Source of the DNA: Methylobacterium sp. SyP6R
GTDB taxonomy: Bacteria > Pseudomonadota > Alphaproteobacteria > Rhizobiales > Beijerinckiaceae
Reading direction: 5' to 3'
Assembly (NCBI RefSeq): GCF_019216885.1
Contig: NZ_JAAQRC020000001.1
Location: 6,005,501 to 6,069,500 of the forward strand
DNA: 64,000 nt
Below, piece by piece: positions 36,381 through 45,029 of the stretch (positions are counted from its first letter, which is position 1; each line of letters starts with the position of its first letter). A program made the position numbers and the translations under genes. The notes under the pieces were generated by a model. It was given only the letters and a program-made list of their open reading frames with translations. It was not told where the DNA came from and did no database searches.

Positions 36381-38726
36381 ATGGATTTCCACCGCCGCTT
36401 CACCGTGCTGATGTGCACGCCGGCCTTCGATCCGGACGACCTGGAGGGCGTGCGCGTCAACCAGATCGTGGCGGCGGTCGAGCATCGCGGCTTCGAGGTG
36501 GTGCGGGCCCGGCGCGTCGAGGACGCGGCGATCGCGGTACAGACCGATGCGGCGGTCGGCTGCCTGGTGGTGGATTGGGGCAAGCGCGGCCTCGACGGCA
36601 AGGCGGCGGCGCTCATCGACATGATGCGCAAGCGCGGCCTCGAGATGCCGATCGTCATCATGGTCCGGCGCAAGCGCCTGGAGGACATCCCCGTCGAGCT
36701 GCTCGACTTCATCGACGGCTACATCTTCCTCGCCGAGGAAACCCCCGAATTCATCGCCCGCGGCCTCGTCAGCCGGGTGACGCAATATGCCGAGACCCTG
36801 AAGACCCCGTTCTTCGGGGCGCTGGTCGATTACGCCGAGAAGGGCAACCAGCTCTGGACCTGCCCCGGCCACAACGGCGGCATCTTCTACAACCGCTCGC
36901 CGATCGGCCGCATCTTCGTCGAGCATCTGGGCGAGGCGATCTTTCGCGACGACCTCGACAACTCGGTCCTCGATCTCGGCGACCTCCTGACCCACGAGGG
37001 CCCGGCGCTCAAGGCGCAGAAGGAGGCGGCCCAGATCTTCGGGGCCGAAAAGACCTACTTCGTGCTCAACGGCACCTCGGCCTCGAACAAGATCGTGCTG
37101 TCCTCGCTGGTGGCCGAGGACGATCTGGTTCTGTTCGACCGCAACAACCACAAGGCGGCGCATCACGGCGCGCTGTTCCTCGGCGGCGGCATCCCGATCT
37201 TCCTGGAGACCGACCGCAACGCCTACGGGCTGATCGGCCCGATCTTCCACGAGGCGCTGGACGAGGACAAGATCCGCCGGAAGATCCGCGACAACCCGCT
37301 GGTCAAGGACAAGGAGGCCTGGCGGCGCGAGCGGCCGTTCCGCGTCGCGGTCATCGAGCAATGCACCTATGACGGCACGATCTACGACGCCCGCGAGATC
37401 GTCGCCAGGATCGGGCACCTCTGCGACTACATCCTGTTCGACGAGGCCTGGGCCGGCTTCATGAAGTTCCATCCGCTGTTCCAGGGCCGCTACGCCATGG
37501 GGCTGACGGGGCTGGACGAGACCTCGCCCGGCATCATCGCCACGCAATCGACCCACAAGCAGCTCGCGAGCTTCTCCCAGGCCTCGCAGATCCACACCAA
37601 GGACGGCCACATCCGCGGCCAGACGAGGCGGGTGGAGCATCGGCGGCTGAACGAAAGCTTCCTCGTCCACGCCTCGACCTCGCCGTTCTACCCCCTCTTC
37701 GCCTCCCTCGACGTCGGCGCCCAGATGATGAAGGGGCGATCCGGCATGATCCTGTGGGACGATACGATCCGGCTGGGCATCGAGTGGCGCAAGAAGGTGC
37801 GGGCGATCCGCAAGGAATTCGAGGAGAACGAGCGCGACCCCAAGCGCCGCTGGTTCTTCGATCCCTTCGTGCCCGACCTGGCGACGGGCGCGGGCGGCGC
37901 CGAGGTGCCGTGGGAGAGCCTGCCGACCGACGAGCTCGCCTCCGACGCGCGCCACTGGGAGCTGAAGCCCGGGGCCGGCTGGCACGGCTTCACCCATGTC
38001 GCGCCGGGCTATGCCATCACCGATCCGAACAAGCTGACGGTGCTCACCCCCGGCTTCGACCGTCGGACGGGTGAATATACCGAGCACGGCGTGCCGGCCC
38101 CGATCGTCGCCCAGTACCTGCGCGAGAACCGCATCGTCCCGGAGAAGAACGACCTCAACTCGCTGCTCTTCCTGCTGACACCGGGCGTCGAATCGTCGAA
38201 GGCCGGCACGCTGATCTCGGGCCTGGTGGCGTTCAAGCGCCTGCACGACGACAACGTGCTGCTCGAAGAGGCGATGCCGGAATTCGTCCGGCGCCGGCCG
38301 CAACGCTATGGCGGCGTGCGCCTGCGCGACCTCTGCGCCGATTACCACGCCTTCCATCGCCAGGCCGGCACCTCGGGGCTCCAGCGCAAGCAGTTCATGC
38401 CCGAGCACCTGCCCGAGATGGTGATGCCGCCGAAATCCGCGGCGCAGATGCTGACCCGCAACAACGTCGACTTCGTACCGATCGCCGAGGCCGAAGGACG
38501 TGTCGCCACCACCCTGATGCTGGTCTACCCGCCGGGCATCGGCACGGTGCTGCCGGGCGAGCGGCTGGACGAGCGGGCGAAACCCATGCTCGACTACTTC
38601 AAGATGTTCGAGGCCGCCGCCAACCTGTTCCCGGGCTTCGAGGCCGAGATCCAGGGCGTCTACCGCCAGGTCGAGCCGGATGGGCGCATCCGCTTCTATA
38701 CCTACGTGCTGCGCGAGGGCCGCTGA
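36381..38726 (+). CDS. Orn/Lys/Arg decarboxylase family protein (probable ornithine decarboxylase)
   Basis: A 781-residue PLP decarboxylase of fold type I. An N-terminal receiver-like wing domain (~1-130) is followed by the catalytic domain with NGTSASNKIV, DRNNHKAAHHGA, FDEAWAGF (PLP Asp) and STHKQLASFSQASQIH (PLP Lys). The C-terminal domain ends in PPGIGTVLPGE. Such enzymes make putrescine, cadaverine or agmatine; size and residues fit the ornithine/lysine type, but the substrate is not certain. The stop overlaps the next gene's ATG by one base. Confidence 0.88.
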   Translation: MDFHRRFTVLMCTPAFDPDDLEGVRVNQIVAAVEHRGFEVVRARRVEDAAIAVQTDAAVGCLVVDWGKRGLDGKAAALIDMMRKRGLEMPIVIMVRRKRLEDIPVELLDFIDGYIFLAEETPEFIARGLVSRVTQYAETLKTPFFGALVDYAEKGNQLWTCPGHNGGIFYNRSPIGRIFVEHLGEAIFRDDLDNSVLDLGDLLTHEGPALKAQKEAAQIFGAEKTYFVLNGTSASNKIVLSSLVAEDDLVLFDRNNHKAAHHGALFLGGGIPIFLETDRNAYGLIGPIFHEALDEDKIRRKIRDNPLVKDKEAWRRERPFRVAVIEQCTYDGTIYDAREIVARIGHLCDYILFDEAWAGFMKFHPLFQGRYAMGLTGLDETSPGIIATQSTHKQLASFSQASQIHTKDGHIRGQTRRVEHRRLNESFLVHASTSPFYPLFASLDVGAQMMKGRSGMILWDDTIRLGIEWRKKVRAIRKEFEENERDPKRRWFFDPFVPDLATGAGGAEVPWESLPTDELASDARHWELKPGAGWHGFTHVAPGYAITDPNKLTVLTPGFDRRTGEYTEHGVPAPIVAQYLRENRIVPEKNDLNSLLFLLTPGVESSKAGTLISGLVAFKRLHDDNVLLEEAMPEFVRRRPQRYGGVRLRDLCADYHAFHRQAGTSGLQRKQFMPEHLPEMVMPPKSAAQMLTRNNVDFVPIAEAEGRVATTLMLVYPPGIGTVLPGERLDERAKPMLDYFKMFEAAANLFPGFEAEIQGVYRQVEPDGRIRFYTYVLREGR

Positions 38727-39331
38727 TGGACTCGGTGCCTTCGCAGCCCGGGATCGTGATCCGCCCGTCGACCGATGCCGACGTCGCGGCGATGATCGAG
38801 ATCTACGAGCACCACATCCGCCACGGCGTCGGCGATACCGGCGACTTCGAGGAAGACCGGCTCCGGCCGGACGACCTCAAGCGCCGGCGCAAGAACATGC
38901 GGTCGAAGCGCCTGCCCCACCTCGTGGCCGAGCGCCACGGGATGGTGGCGGGCTACGCCTACGCGGTGCCGTTCCGCAAGCGGCCGGCCTACCGCTACAC
39001 CCTCAAGCACTCGATCTACGTCCATGCCGGCCATCTCCATGCCGGCATCGGCCGGCGCCTGCTGCCGGCCCTGATCGAGGCCTGCGCGGCGGGCGGCTAC
39101 CGCCAGATGATCGGCTACATCGACGCCGAGAACGAAGCGTCCTTGCGCCTGCACGAGGCTTGCGGCTTCACGCGTGTCGGTCATCTGCCGGCCGTGGCCT
39201 ACCGCCACGGCCGCTGGGCCGACAGCGTGATGGTGCAATGCCCGCTCGGCACCGGGGCGTCGGACCAGCCCTCGACCTGGCGGCAGGAGGCGGTGGCGGA
39301 AGGTGCGCGGACCCCGTTGCCGGAGGCGTGA
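38726..39331 (+). CDS. GNAT N-acetyltransferase (Pat/Bar-like)
   Basis: A 201-residue GNAT related to phosphinothricin acetyltransferases: IRPSTDADVAAMIEIYEHHI, then YAVPFRKRPAYRYTLKHSIYVHAGHLHAGIGRRLLPALIE (acetyl-CoA binding, ~residues 85-125), IGYIDAENEASLRLHEACGF and HGRWADSVMVQCPL. The typical Pat pattern supports acetylation of a small amine. Its ATG shares a base with the decarboxylase stop (TGATG), so co-translation is likely. Acetylation of a polyamine or of the decarboxylase itself is possible but unproven. Confidence 0.85.
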   Translation: MDSVPSQPGIVIRPSTDADVAAMIEIYEHHIRHGVGDTGDFEEDRLRPDDLKRRRKNMRSKRLPHLVAERHGMVAGYAYAVPFRKRPAYRYTLKHSIYVHAGHLHAGIGRRLLPALIEACAAGGYRQMIGYIDAENEASLRLHEACGFTRVGHLPAVAYRHGRWADSVMVQCPLGTGASDQPSTWRQEAVAEGARTPLPEA

Positions 39332-39444
39332 AAGCGAGGCGCAGGGCCGAGCCCTGCGCCTCCCGCGCTTCCGCTTCCCGCCCCGAGCGTCGTAAGCTCC
39401 TCCCCACGTGCAGGCCGAACGGCCGCCGCCAGGGAGGAACCGAC

Positions 39445-39477
39445 GTGAGCACCCAGAGCCGGAGCGTTGCCCGATGA
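39445..39477 (+). CDS. Possible 10-residue leader peptide
   Basis: AGGGAGGA (39431-39438), the strongest ribosome-binding site here, lies 6 bases before GTG 39445. This opens a 10-codon frame (Met-Ser-Thr-Gln-Ser-Arg-Ser-Val-Ala-Arg) stopping at TGA 39475-39477, which overlaps the ATG of the acyl-CoA synthetase (39474). The frame differs from that of the synthetase, so translation of the leader could drive re-initiation at the next ATG. Confidence 0.35.
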   Translation: MSTQSRSVAR

Positions 39478-41069
39478 TGACCCCGATGTCGCGCCGGGTG
39501 ATGAATCTCGCCCATTCCCTCACCCAGGCCGCCGCGCGCCACGCGGATCGGCCGGCCATCATCTGGGGCGGGCGGAGCTGGAACTGGGCTGAGTTCGACG
39601 CCCGGGTGTCGGCGCTGGCCGCTTCACTCAGGCAGCGCGGGATCGCCAAGGGCGACCGCCTGTTGGTCCATGCCCGCAACGGCAACGCCATTCTCGAAAC
39701 GATGTATGCCGCGTTCCGGCTCGGCGCGGTGTTCGTGCCGACGAATTTCCGGTTGATGCCGAGCGATGTCGCCTACATGGCGCAGCAATCGGGCGCGGCC
39801 GCCTTCCTGTGCCACGCCGATTACCCCGACCACGTCGCCGCCGTGCGGGAGGCCCGACCGGACCTGGCCCGCATCGTCGTGATCGGCGAGGGCCCGGCCG
39901 AGGGCGAGGCCTACGAGACCCTGCTGGACGAGGGCGCGGGCCAGACGGTGGCCAATGTCGCGGTCGAGCACGACGACCCGTGCTGGTTCTTCTACACGTC
40001 CGGCACCACCGGCAAGCCGAAGGCCGCGGTGCTGACCCACGGCCAGATGGCCTTCGTGATCACCAACCACCTCTGCGACCTGATGCCGGGCACGAGCGCG
40101 GAGACGGATGCCTCCCTGGTGGTGGCGCCGCTCTCGCACGGGGCCGGGGTGCATGCGGTGACGCAGATCGCCCGCGCGGTGACCTCGGTGCTGCCGGGCT
40201 CCGACCGCTTCGACGCCGCGGAGGTCTGGGGCCTGGTGGCGCGCCACCGGGTCACCAACATGTTCACCGTGCCGACGATCCTGAAGATGATGGTCGAGCA
40301 CCCGGCGGTCGAGTCCAACGACCATTCCTCGCTGCGATACATCATCTATGCCGGCGCGCCGATGTACCGCGAGGACCAGAAGCGGGCGTTGCGCACGCTC
40401 GGCAAGGTCATCGTGCAGTATTTCGGCCTCGGCGAGGTCACCGGCAACATCACGGTGCTGCCGCCGGCCCTGCACGAGGCCGAGGACGGCCCAGGCGTGA
40501 AGATCGGCACCTGCGGCTTCGAGCGCACCGGCATGCAGGTGCAGATCCAGGACCCGGAAGGACGCGAGGTCGCGCCGGGCGAGACCGGCGAGATCTGCGT
40601 CTGCGGCCCGGCGGTCTTCGCCGGCTACTGGGAGAATCCCAAGGCCAATGCCGAGGCGTTTCGCGACGGCTGGTTCCGCACCGGCGATCTCGGCACCCTC
40701 GACGCGGATCGCTTCCTCTACATCACGGGTCGCGCCTCCGACATGTACATCTCGGGCGGCTCGAACATCTATCCCCGCGAGATCGAGGAGAAGATCCTGG
40801 CCCATCCGGCGGTGGCCGAGACGGCGGTGCTCGGCGTGCCGGACCCGACCTGGGGCGAGATCGGCATCGCGGTCTGCGTGCCGCGGGAGGGCATGGCGCT
40901 CTCCGAGGACGACGTGATGGCGTTCCTGTTCGACAAGGTCGCGCGCTACAAGCTGCCCCGGCGGGTCATCCTGCGCGAGTCGCTGCCGAAATCCGGCTAC
41001 GGCAAGATCACCAAGAAGATGGTGCGGGAAGAGCTGGAGGCGGCGGGCCTCATCGGCGAGAGGGCTTGA
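39474..41069 (+). CDS. Acyl-CoA synthetase (AMP-forming)
   Basis: A 531-residue ANL-superfamily ligase that activates a carboxylic acid with ATP to acyl-CoA. P-loop-like motif FYTSGTTGKPKAAV (~residues 178-191), AMP motif YFGLGEVTG, GWFRTGDLG (adenylate Asp), YITGRASDMYISGGSNIYPREIE and the catalytic Lys near the end in SGYGKITKKM. The length and motifs fit medium/long-chain or aryl ligases; substrate unknown. ATG 39474 has GGAG 9 bases upstream. The next gene begins 3 bp after its stop. Confidence 0.9.
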   Translation: MMTPMSRRVMNLAHSLTQAAARHADRPAIIWGGRSWNWAEFDARVSALAASLRQRGIAKGDRLLVHARNGNAILETMYAAFRLGAVFVPTNFRLMPSDVAYMAQQSGAAAFLCHADYPDHVAAVREARPDLARIVVIGEGPAEGEAYETLLDEGAGQTVANVAVEHDDPCWFFYTSGTTGKPKAAVLTHGQMAFVITNHLCDLMPGTSAETDASLVVAPLSHGAGVHAVTQIARAVTSVLPGSDRFDAAEVWGLVARHRVTNMFTVPTILKMMVEHPAVESNDHSSLRYIIYAGAPMYREDQKRALRTLGKVIVQYFGLGEVTGNITVLPPALHEAEDGPGVKIGTCGFERTGMQVQIQDPEGREVAPGETGEICVCGPAVFAGYWENPKANAEAFRDGWFRTGDLGTLDADRFLYITGRASDMYISGGSNIYPREIEEKILAHPAVAETAVLGVPDPTWGEIGIAVCVPREGMALSEDDVMAFLFDKVARYKLPRRVILRESLPKSGYGKITKKMVREELEAAGLIGERA

Positions 41070-41072
41070 AGG

Positions 41073-41927
41073 GTGAGCGCGACGCCGGCCTTCACCACCC
41101 TCGTCCAGCCCGGACCGGAGCGACCGGAGCGCTGGCTTGCCGCCACGGGTCCCCTCCTCCACCGGGCCTTCGATCTCACGCCGGGACGCACGCTGCTCGA
41201 CGCCGTCGCCGGGCCGCTCGCCGGCATGCGGGGCGGCGTGGTGCATCTCACGGGCGGGAGCTTCTCGCCCTTCGCCTACGTGATGCCGGCCCTCTCCGCC
41301 GATCCGCGTTTCGCCGCCTATTACAGCGAGACCTACCGGCCGGCGGGCGAGACGCGGCTGGAGCGGGCGAGCGCCACCTTCGGCGAGCGCGACGGTGCGT
41401 CCTTCCTGCACGTCCACGGCACCTGGATCGAGCCCGACGGACGCCGCCGGGCCGGCCACCTGCTGCCGGCGGAGGTGGTGGTGGCGCGACCCGTCCGGGC
41501 CGAGGCCTGGGGTACGGCGGGCGCAGCCTGGCGGGTCGAGCCGGATGCCGAGACCAACTTCTCGCTGTTCACCCCGGCGCCCCTGGCTTCCGGCGGGACG
41601 GGCTGCCTGCTGCTCAAGATCCAGCCGAACGAGGAGATTCACGCGGCGATCGAGGCGGCGGCCCGGGCGCATCGCCTGACGGCGGCACGGGTCCGCGGCA
41701 TCGGCAGCATCGTGCGGCCGGCCTTCGCCGACGGGCGGGTGATCCCGACGATCGCCAGCGAGGTGCTGATCCGCGACGGCGCCGTGCGGCCGGGGCCGGA
41801 GGGCGGCCTGGTCGCGCATCTCGACATCGCGGTGGTGGATGTGGCGGGGGACATCCACGAGGGTGTCTTGAAGCGAGGCACCAACCCCGCCTGCATCACC
41901 GTCGAGCTCACCCTCACGCCGGAGTGA
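41073..41927 (+). CDS. Protein with two PPC/DUF296 domains
   Basis: A 284-residue protein with two copies of the PPC (DUF296) fold. In each, a conserved glycine-rich stretch leads to a metal/ligand segment: HLTGGSFSPFAYVMPALS with LHVHGTW, and IQPNEEIHAAIEAAARAHRL with GIGSIVRPAF, LVAHLDIAVVDVAG. Single-domain PPC proteins are usual in bacteria. GTG 41073 is 3 bp after the acyl-CoA synthetase stop, so they are co-transcribed. A role linked to that enzyme is likely but unknown. Confidence 0.8.
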   Translation: MSATPAFTTLVQPGPERPERWLAATGPLLHRAFDLTPGRTLLDAVAGPLAGMRGGVVHLTGGSFSPFAYVMPALSADPRFAAYYSETYRPAGETRLERASATFGERDGASFLHVHGTWIEPDGRRRAGHLLPAEVVVARPVRAEAWGTAGAAWRVEPDAETNFSLFTPAPLASGGTGCLLLKIQPNEEIHAAIEAAARAHRLTAARVRGIGSIVRPAFADGRVIPTIASEVLIRDGAVRPGPEGGLVAHLDIAVVDVAGDIHEGVLKRGTNPACITVELTLTPE

Positions 41928-42465
41928 GGCTCTCACGCTCGACGCCGTAGACGTGCACGAGTTCGTCGCGGCCCCGCGCCGGCGCGTGGATCACCTCCTC
42001 GCGCCGGAAGACCAGGCCGCAGGCCCGCATCACCGCGAACGAACCCGCATTCTCCGGCTGGGCACTGGCCTCGATCCGGTCGACGTCGAGCCACGCGGCG
42101 GCGACCGGGAGCAGGGCCGTCGCCGCCTCGCGCAGGTAGCCCCGGCGCTGATGCGCCTCGCCGAGCCAGTACCCGAAGGTGGCGGTTTTCGGATCCTCGC
42201 GGGTCCGGTGCAACATGATCCAGCCGAGGAATTCGCCGGTGTCGCGGGCGGTCACCGCGAGGGAGAGCCCCTGTCCGGCCTCGGCGAGGTCGCGCGCCAG
42301 GGCGATCCGCTCCCGCGCCATCGCGACGGTGAAGGGGAGCGGCCAGAAGGCGAGCCACCGGCTCACCGCCGGGGTCATCAGGGCGCTGGTCGCCTCCGCG
42401 TCCTCGAGGGCGACGAGCCGCAGATGGAGGCGGGGGGTGTCGAGGGTGGGAGGAGCGCCGGTCAT
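41914..42465 (-). CDS. RimJ/RimL-type GNAT acetyltransferase
   Basis: A 183-residue GNAT. TPRLHLRLVALEDAEATSALM is the typical start of RimJ/RimL-like proteins, and FGYWLGEAHQRRGYLREAATALLPVA is the acetyl-CoA loop, followed by ASAQPENAGSFAVMRACGLVFRRE. These acetylate protein N-termini or small molecules. The gene is convergent with the PPC gene and overlaps its 3' end by 14 bp. Preceded upstream by a GC-rich hairpin (42561). Confidence 0.88.
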   Translation of the reverse strand: MTGAPPTLDTPRLHLRLVALEDAEATSALMTPAVSRWLAFWPLPFTVAMARERIALARDLAEAGQGLSLAVTARDTGEFLGWIMLHRTREDPKTATFGYWLGEAHQRRGYLREAATALLPVAAAWLDVDRIEASAQPENAGSFAVMRACGLVFRREEVIHAPARGRDELVHVYGVERESLTPA

Positions 42466-42560
42466 CGCGGCAGCGTAGCAGGGATTTCCCTTTGGGAAAT
42501 GGGTGGCGCTGCACTTGCGTGGCGGATGAGCGGCCCGGGGGCAGGAAGGGGGCGGGAACC

Positions 42561-42588
42561 CTCCTCTCCCCGCGGGCGGGGAGAGGAG
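42561..42588. repeat. Repeat family B, single end hairpin
   Basis: CTCCTCTCCCCGC and GCGGGGAGAGGAG form one stem, identical in type to the ends of the full B repeats, with no second end nearby. It is a solo hairpin, possibly a remnant. It lies between two leftward genes. Confidence 0.8.
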
Positions 42589-42621
42589 AAACCCACGTCC
42601 TGTCCGCGACGGTCTCGCCGC

Positions 42622-43734
42622 TCAGAACAAGCTGTACTGCCCACCCTTCTGCAGCGGCACCCTGAACAGATCCGTCCGCAACCGCACCCGCTCCGCCGGA
42701 TACCCGAGCCGGGTCATCGTCACCCGCATGCGCTGGTCGAGCAGGTCCGCGTAAGGCCCGGTCCCGGTAAACCGCCGGCCATACGTCGCATCGTAGACCT
42801 TGCCGCCGCGGCTCTGCGCGAGGAGCGAGAAGGTCCGCCCGGCCCGATCGGGAAAATGCTCGGCAAACCAGTCGCGCATCAGGTCGGCGAGTTCGTGCGG
42901 CAGGCGGAGCAGCACGCCGCCGGCTTCGCTCGCACCCGCCTCGCGGGCGCGGGTCAGAACGGCCTCGATCTCGTGGTCGTTGAGGCCGGGGATCAGCGGC
43001 GCCACCAGCACCATCACGGGCACGCCTGCCGCGGCGAGCGCCCGGATCGCCGCCAGGCGCTTCTCGGGTCGCGGGGCACGCGGCTCCATCCGGCGGGCGA
43101 GGTCGGGATCGAGGGTCGTGACCGAGAGGGCCACCTTCACCAGCCCTTGCGCCGCCATCGGCGCCAGGATGTCGAGGTCGCGCAGCACGAGGTCGGACTT
43201 GGTGACGAGGCCGACCGGATGGCGGAAGCGGGCCAGCACCTCGAGCACGCCGCGGGTCAGGCGGTAGCGCCGCTCGATCGGCTGGTAGGGATCGGTGGCG
43301 GTGCCGAGCGCGATGGTGCGGGGCGCGTAGCCCCGGGCCGAGAGTTCCCGTTCGAGCAGGGCCGCCGCGTCGGGCTTGGCGAACAGCTTGGTCTCGAAGT
43401 CGAGCCCCGGCGAGAGCCCTGCATAGGCGTGGTTCGGCCGGGCGAAGCAGTAGACGCAGCCATGCTCGCAGCCGCGATACGGATTGATCGAGCGGTCGAA
43501 GCCGATATCGGGCGACGTGTTGCGGGTGATGATGCTGCGTGCCCGTTCCAGCGTCACCTCGGTACGCAGAGGCGGCAGCTCGTCCTCGATCTCCCAGCCG
43601 TCGGCGAAGGCCTCGCGGGCGGCGGGCTCGAACCGGCCGGTCGGGTTGGCGGTGGCGCCGCGCCCGCGGCGGCTCTCCGCCGCCGGGGTCGACCCGGCGA
43701 GGCGGCGCGCCGCCCGCCCGCATCCCGATTCCAT
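42622..43734 (-). CDS. PA0069-family radical SAM protein
   Basis: A 370-residue SplB-related radical SAM protein. The cluster Cys are in NPYRGCEHGCVYCFAR (Cx3Cx2C, ~residues 90-105), followed by FETKLFAKPDAAALLERELSARGYAPRTIALGTATDPYQPIER. A conserved C-terminal part follows (GTGPYADLLDQRMRVTMTRLGY). Members of this family have no proven reaction. ATG 43734 is chosen over GTG 43755 because GGGAGG lies 5 bases upstream. The N-terminal ~30 residues are basic. Confidence 0.88.
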   Translation of the reverse strand: MESGCGRAARRLAGSTPAAESRRGRGATANPTGRFEPAAREAFADGWEIEDELPPLRTEVTLERARSIITRNTSPDIGFDRSINPYRGCEHGCVYCFARPNHAYAGLSPGLDFETKLFAKPDAAALLERELSARGYAPRTIALGTATDPYQPIERRYRLTRGVLEVLARFRHPVGLVTKSDLVLRDLDILAPMAAQGLVKVALSVTTLDPDLARRMEPRAPRPEKRLAAIRALAAAGVPVMVLVAPLIPGLNDHEIEAVLTRAREAGASEAGGVLLRLPHELADLMRDWFAEHFPDRAGRTFSLLAQSRGGKVYDATYGRRFTGTGPYADLLDQRMRVTMTRLGYPAERVRLRTDLFRVPLQKGGQYSLF

Positions 43735-43852
43735 TCCGACCTCCCGCACACGCACGGCCGTGGTTAGAACAAAACAGGAACGATCACAAGGGAGAATAAA
43801 TTGCCAACGATCGAGGCAGGACGCGCCGCCTCCTATCCGCTATGGCGCCATC

Positions 43853-44368
43853 ATGTTCACGGCTGCCATCCATCTCCCCGGCGCGATCGATCCGGAGCGC
43901 ATCGACGCCCTCGCCGACACCCTGGCGGCCCTCGTGGCCGGCGTCGCGGCGGGCGTGGTGGGCGATGCGGTGATCGCAGCCGAGCATCCGGACGATCCGG
44001 AGGTCGCCACCATGGCCGAGAGCACCGGCGCGGCCCTGGTGGCGCGGGGGCCGAGCCCCTGGGTGGCGGCGGCCGGATTGGCGCGCCGTCCCTGGATGCT
44101 GTGCCTGGAGGCCGGCGACGTGCCGGCGGAGGGCTGGATTCGGGTGCTCGACCGGTTCGGCGCCACGGTACAAGCGGAGGCGGTCGGCCGCCTGCGCCGC
44201 CCGCACGCCGCCCTGTTCGAGCGGATCGCCGGACGGCGCGAGTCGCTGACGGGCACCCGGCAGGTGCGGGCCGGCGACCTCGTGCGGGTGCAGGCCCTGC
44301 GGGCGGGTCTGCCGCTCAAGGCCCGCCTGCCGGTCAGGCCCCTGCGGGGGTCGCTGCTGCGGAGCTAG
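43853..44368 (+). CDS. Hypothetical protein, glycosyltransferase-like fragment
   Basis: A 171-residue protein. The central ARGPSPWVAAAGLARRPWMLCLEAGDVPAEGWIRVLDRF resembles the region of GT-A glycosyltransferases where the donor-binding Asp lies, but the usual DxD and N-terminal motif are not clear. The C-terminus is Arg/Leu-rich. It is probably cytoplasmic. I do not assign a function. It is convergent with moaB. Confidence 0.55.
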   Translation: MFTAAIHLPGAIDPERIDALADTLAALVAGVAAGVVGDAVIAAEHPDDPEVATMAESTGAALVARGPSPWVAAAGLARRPWMLCLEAGDVPAEGWIRVLDRFGATVQAEAVGRLRRPHAALFERIAGRRESLTGTRQVRAGDLVRVQALRAGLPLKARLPVRPLRGSLLRS

Positions 44369-44429
44369 AGTATCGCCCGATTGCGTTGCGATCGGACGCT
44401 GCTCTAGATCTTTGATTGTGACGCATTGT

Positions 44430-45029
44430 CTAAGACGAACCGGTACCCACTTCGTCGGAAAATGCTTTCGCGGCGCCCCGCTTCAGGTGCTCGTCGAGGC
44501 GCGGCATGATCTCGACGAAGTTGCACGGCCGGTGCCGGTAATCGAGCTGGGCCGCCAGGATGCCGTCCCAGGCGTCCTTGCAAGCGCCGGGCGAGCCCGG
44601 CAGCACGAACACGTAGGTGGCGTTCACGACTCCGGCCGTGGCCCGCGACTGCAGCGTCGAGGTGCCGATCTTGTCGTAGGAGATGCGGTGGAAGACGGCG
44701 GAGAACCCGTCCATCCGCTTCTCGAACAGGGGCTCCAGCGCCTCCGGCGTCACGTCGCGGCCGGTGAAGCCGGTGCCGCCGGTGGTGATGACCACGTCCA
44801 CGCCCGGATCGGCGGCCCAGGCCTTCACCTGGGTGCGGATCGCTTCGACCTCGTCCGGCACGATCGCCCGGGCGGCGAGGCGGTGCCCCGCCGCCGTCAT
44901 GCGCTCGGCAAGCGTGTCGCCCGAGCGGTCGTCGGCCGGCGTGCGGGTATCCGAGACGGTGAGCACCGCGATCGACAACGGCACGAAGTCCCGGGCTTGG
45001 TCGAGGCGGCCTTGGTCAAGATCTGGCAT
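44430..45029 (-). CDS. moaB: Molybdenum cofactor biosynthesis protein MoaB
   Basis: A 199-residue MoaB/MogA-family protein that adenylates molybdopterin before metal insertion. The family blocks are SIAVLTVSDTRTPADDRSGDTL, VDVVITTGGTGFTGRDVTPEALEPLFEK (substrate loop) and LPGSPGACKDAWDGILAAQLDYRHRPCNFVEIMPRL at the end. Its ATG shares a base with the stop of the upstream metallopeptidase gene (TGATG). Confidence 0.92.
   Translation of the reverse strand: MPDLDQGRLDQARDFVPLSIAVLTVSDTRTPADDRSGDTLAERMTAAGHRLAARAIVPDEVEAIRTQVKAWAADPGVDVVITTGGTGFTGRDVTPEALEPLFEKRMDGFSAVFHRISYDKIGTSTLQSRATAGVVNATYVFVLPGSPGACKDAWDGILAAQLDYRHRPCNFVEIMPRLDEHLKRGAAKAFSDEVGTGSS

Noticed and set aside
43484..43852. Upstream extension of the 43853 hypothetical protein
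   Set aside because: The extension lies opposite the radical SAM gene start and its promoter, and reads as Arg/Ser-rich shadow.
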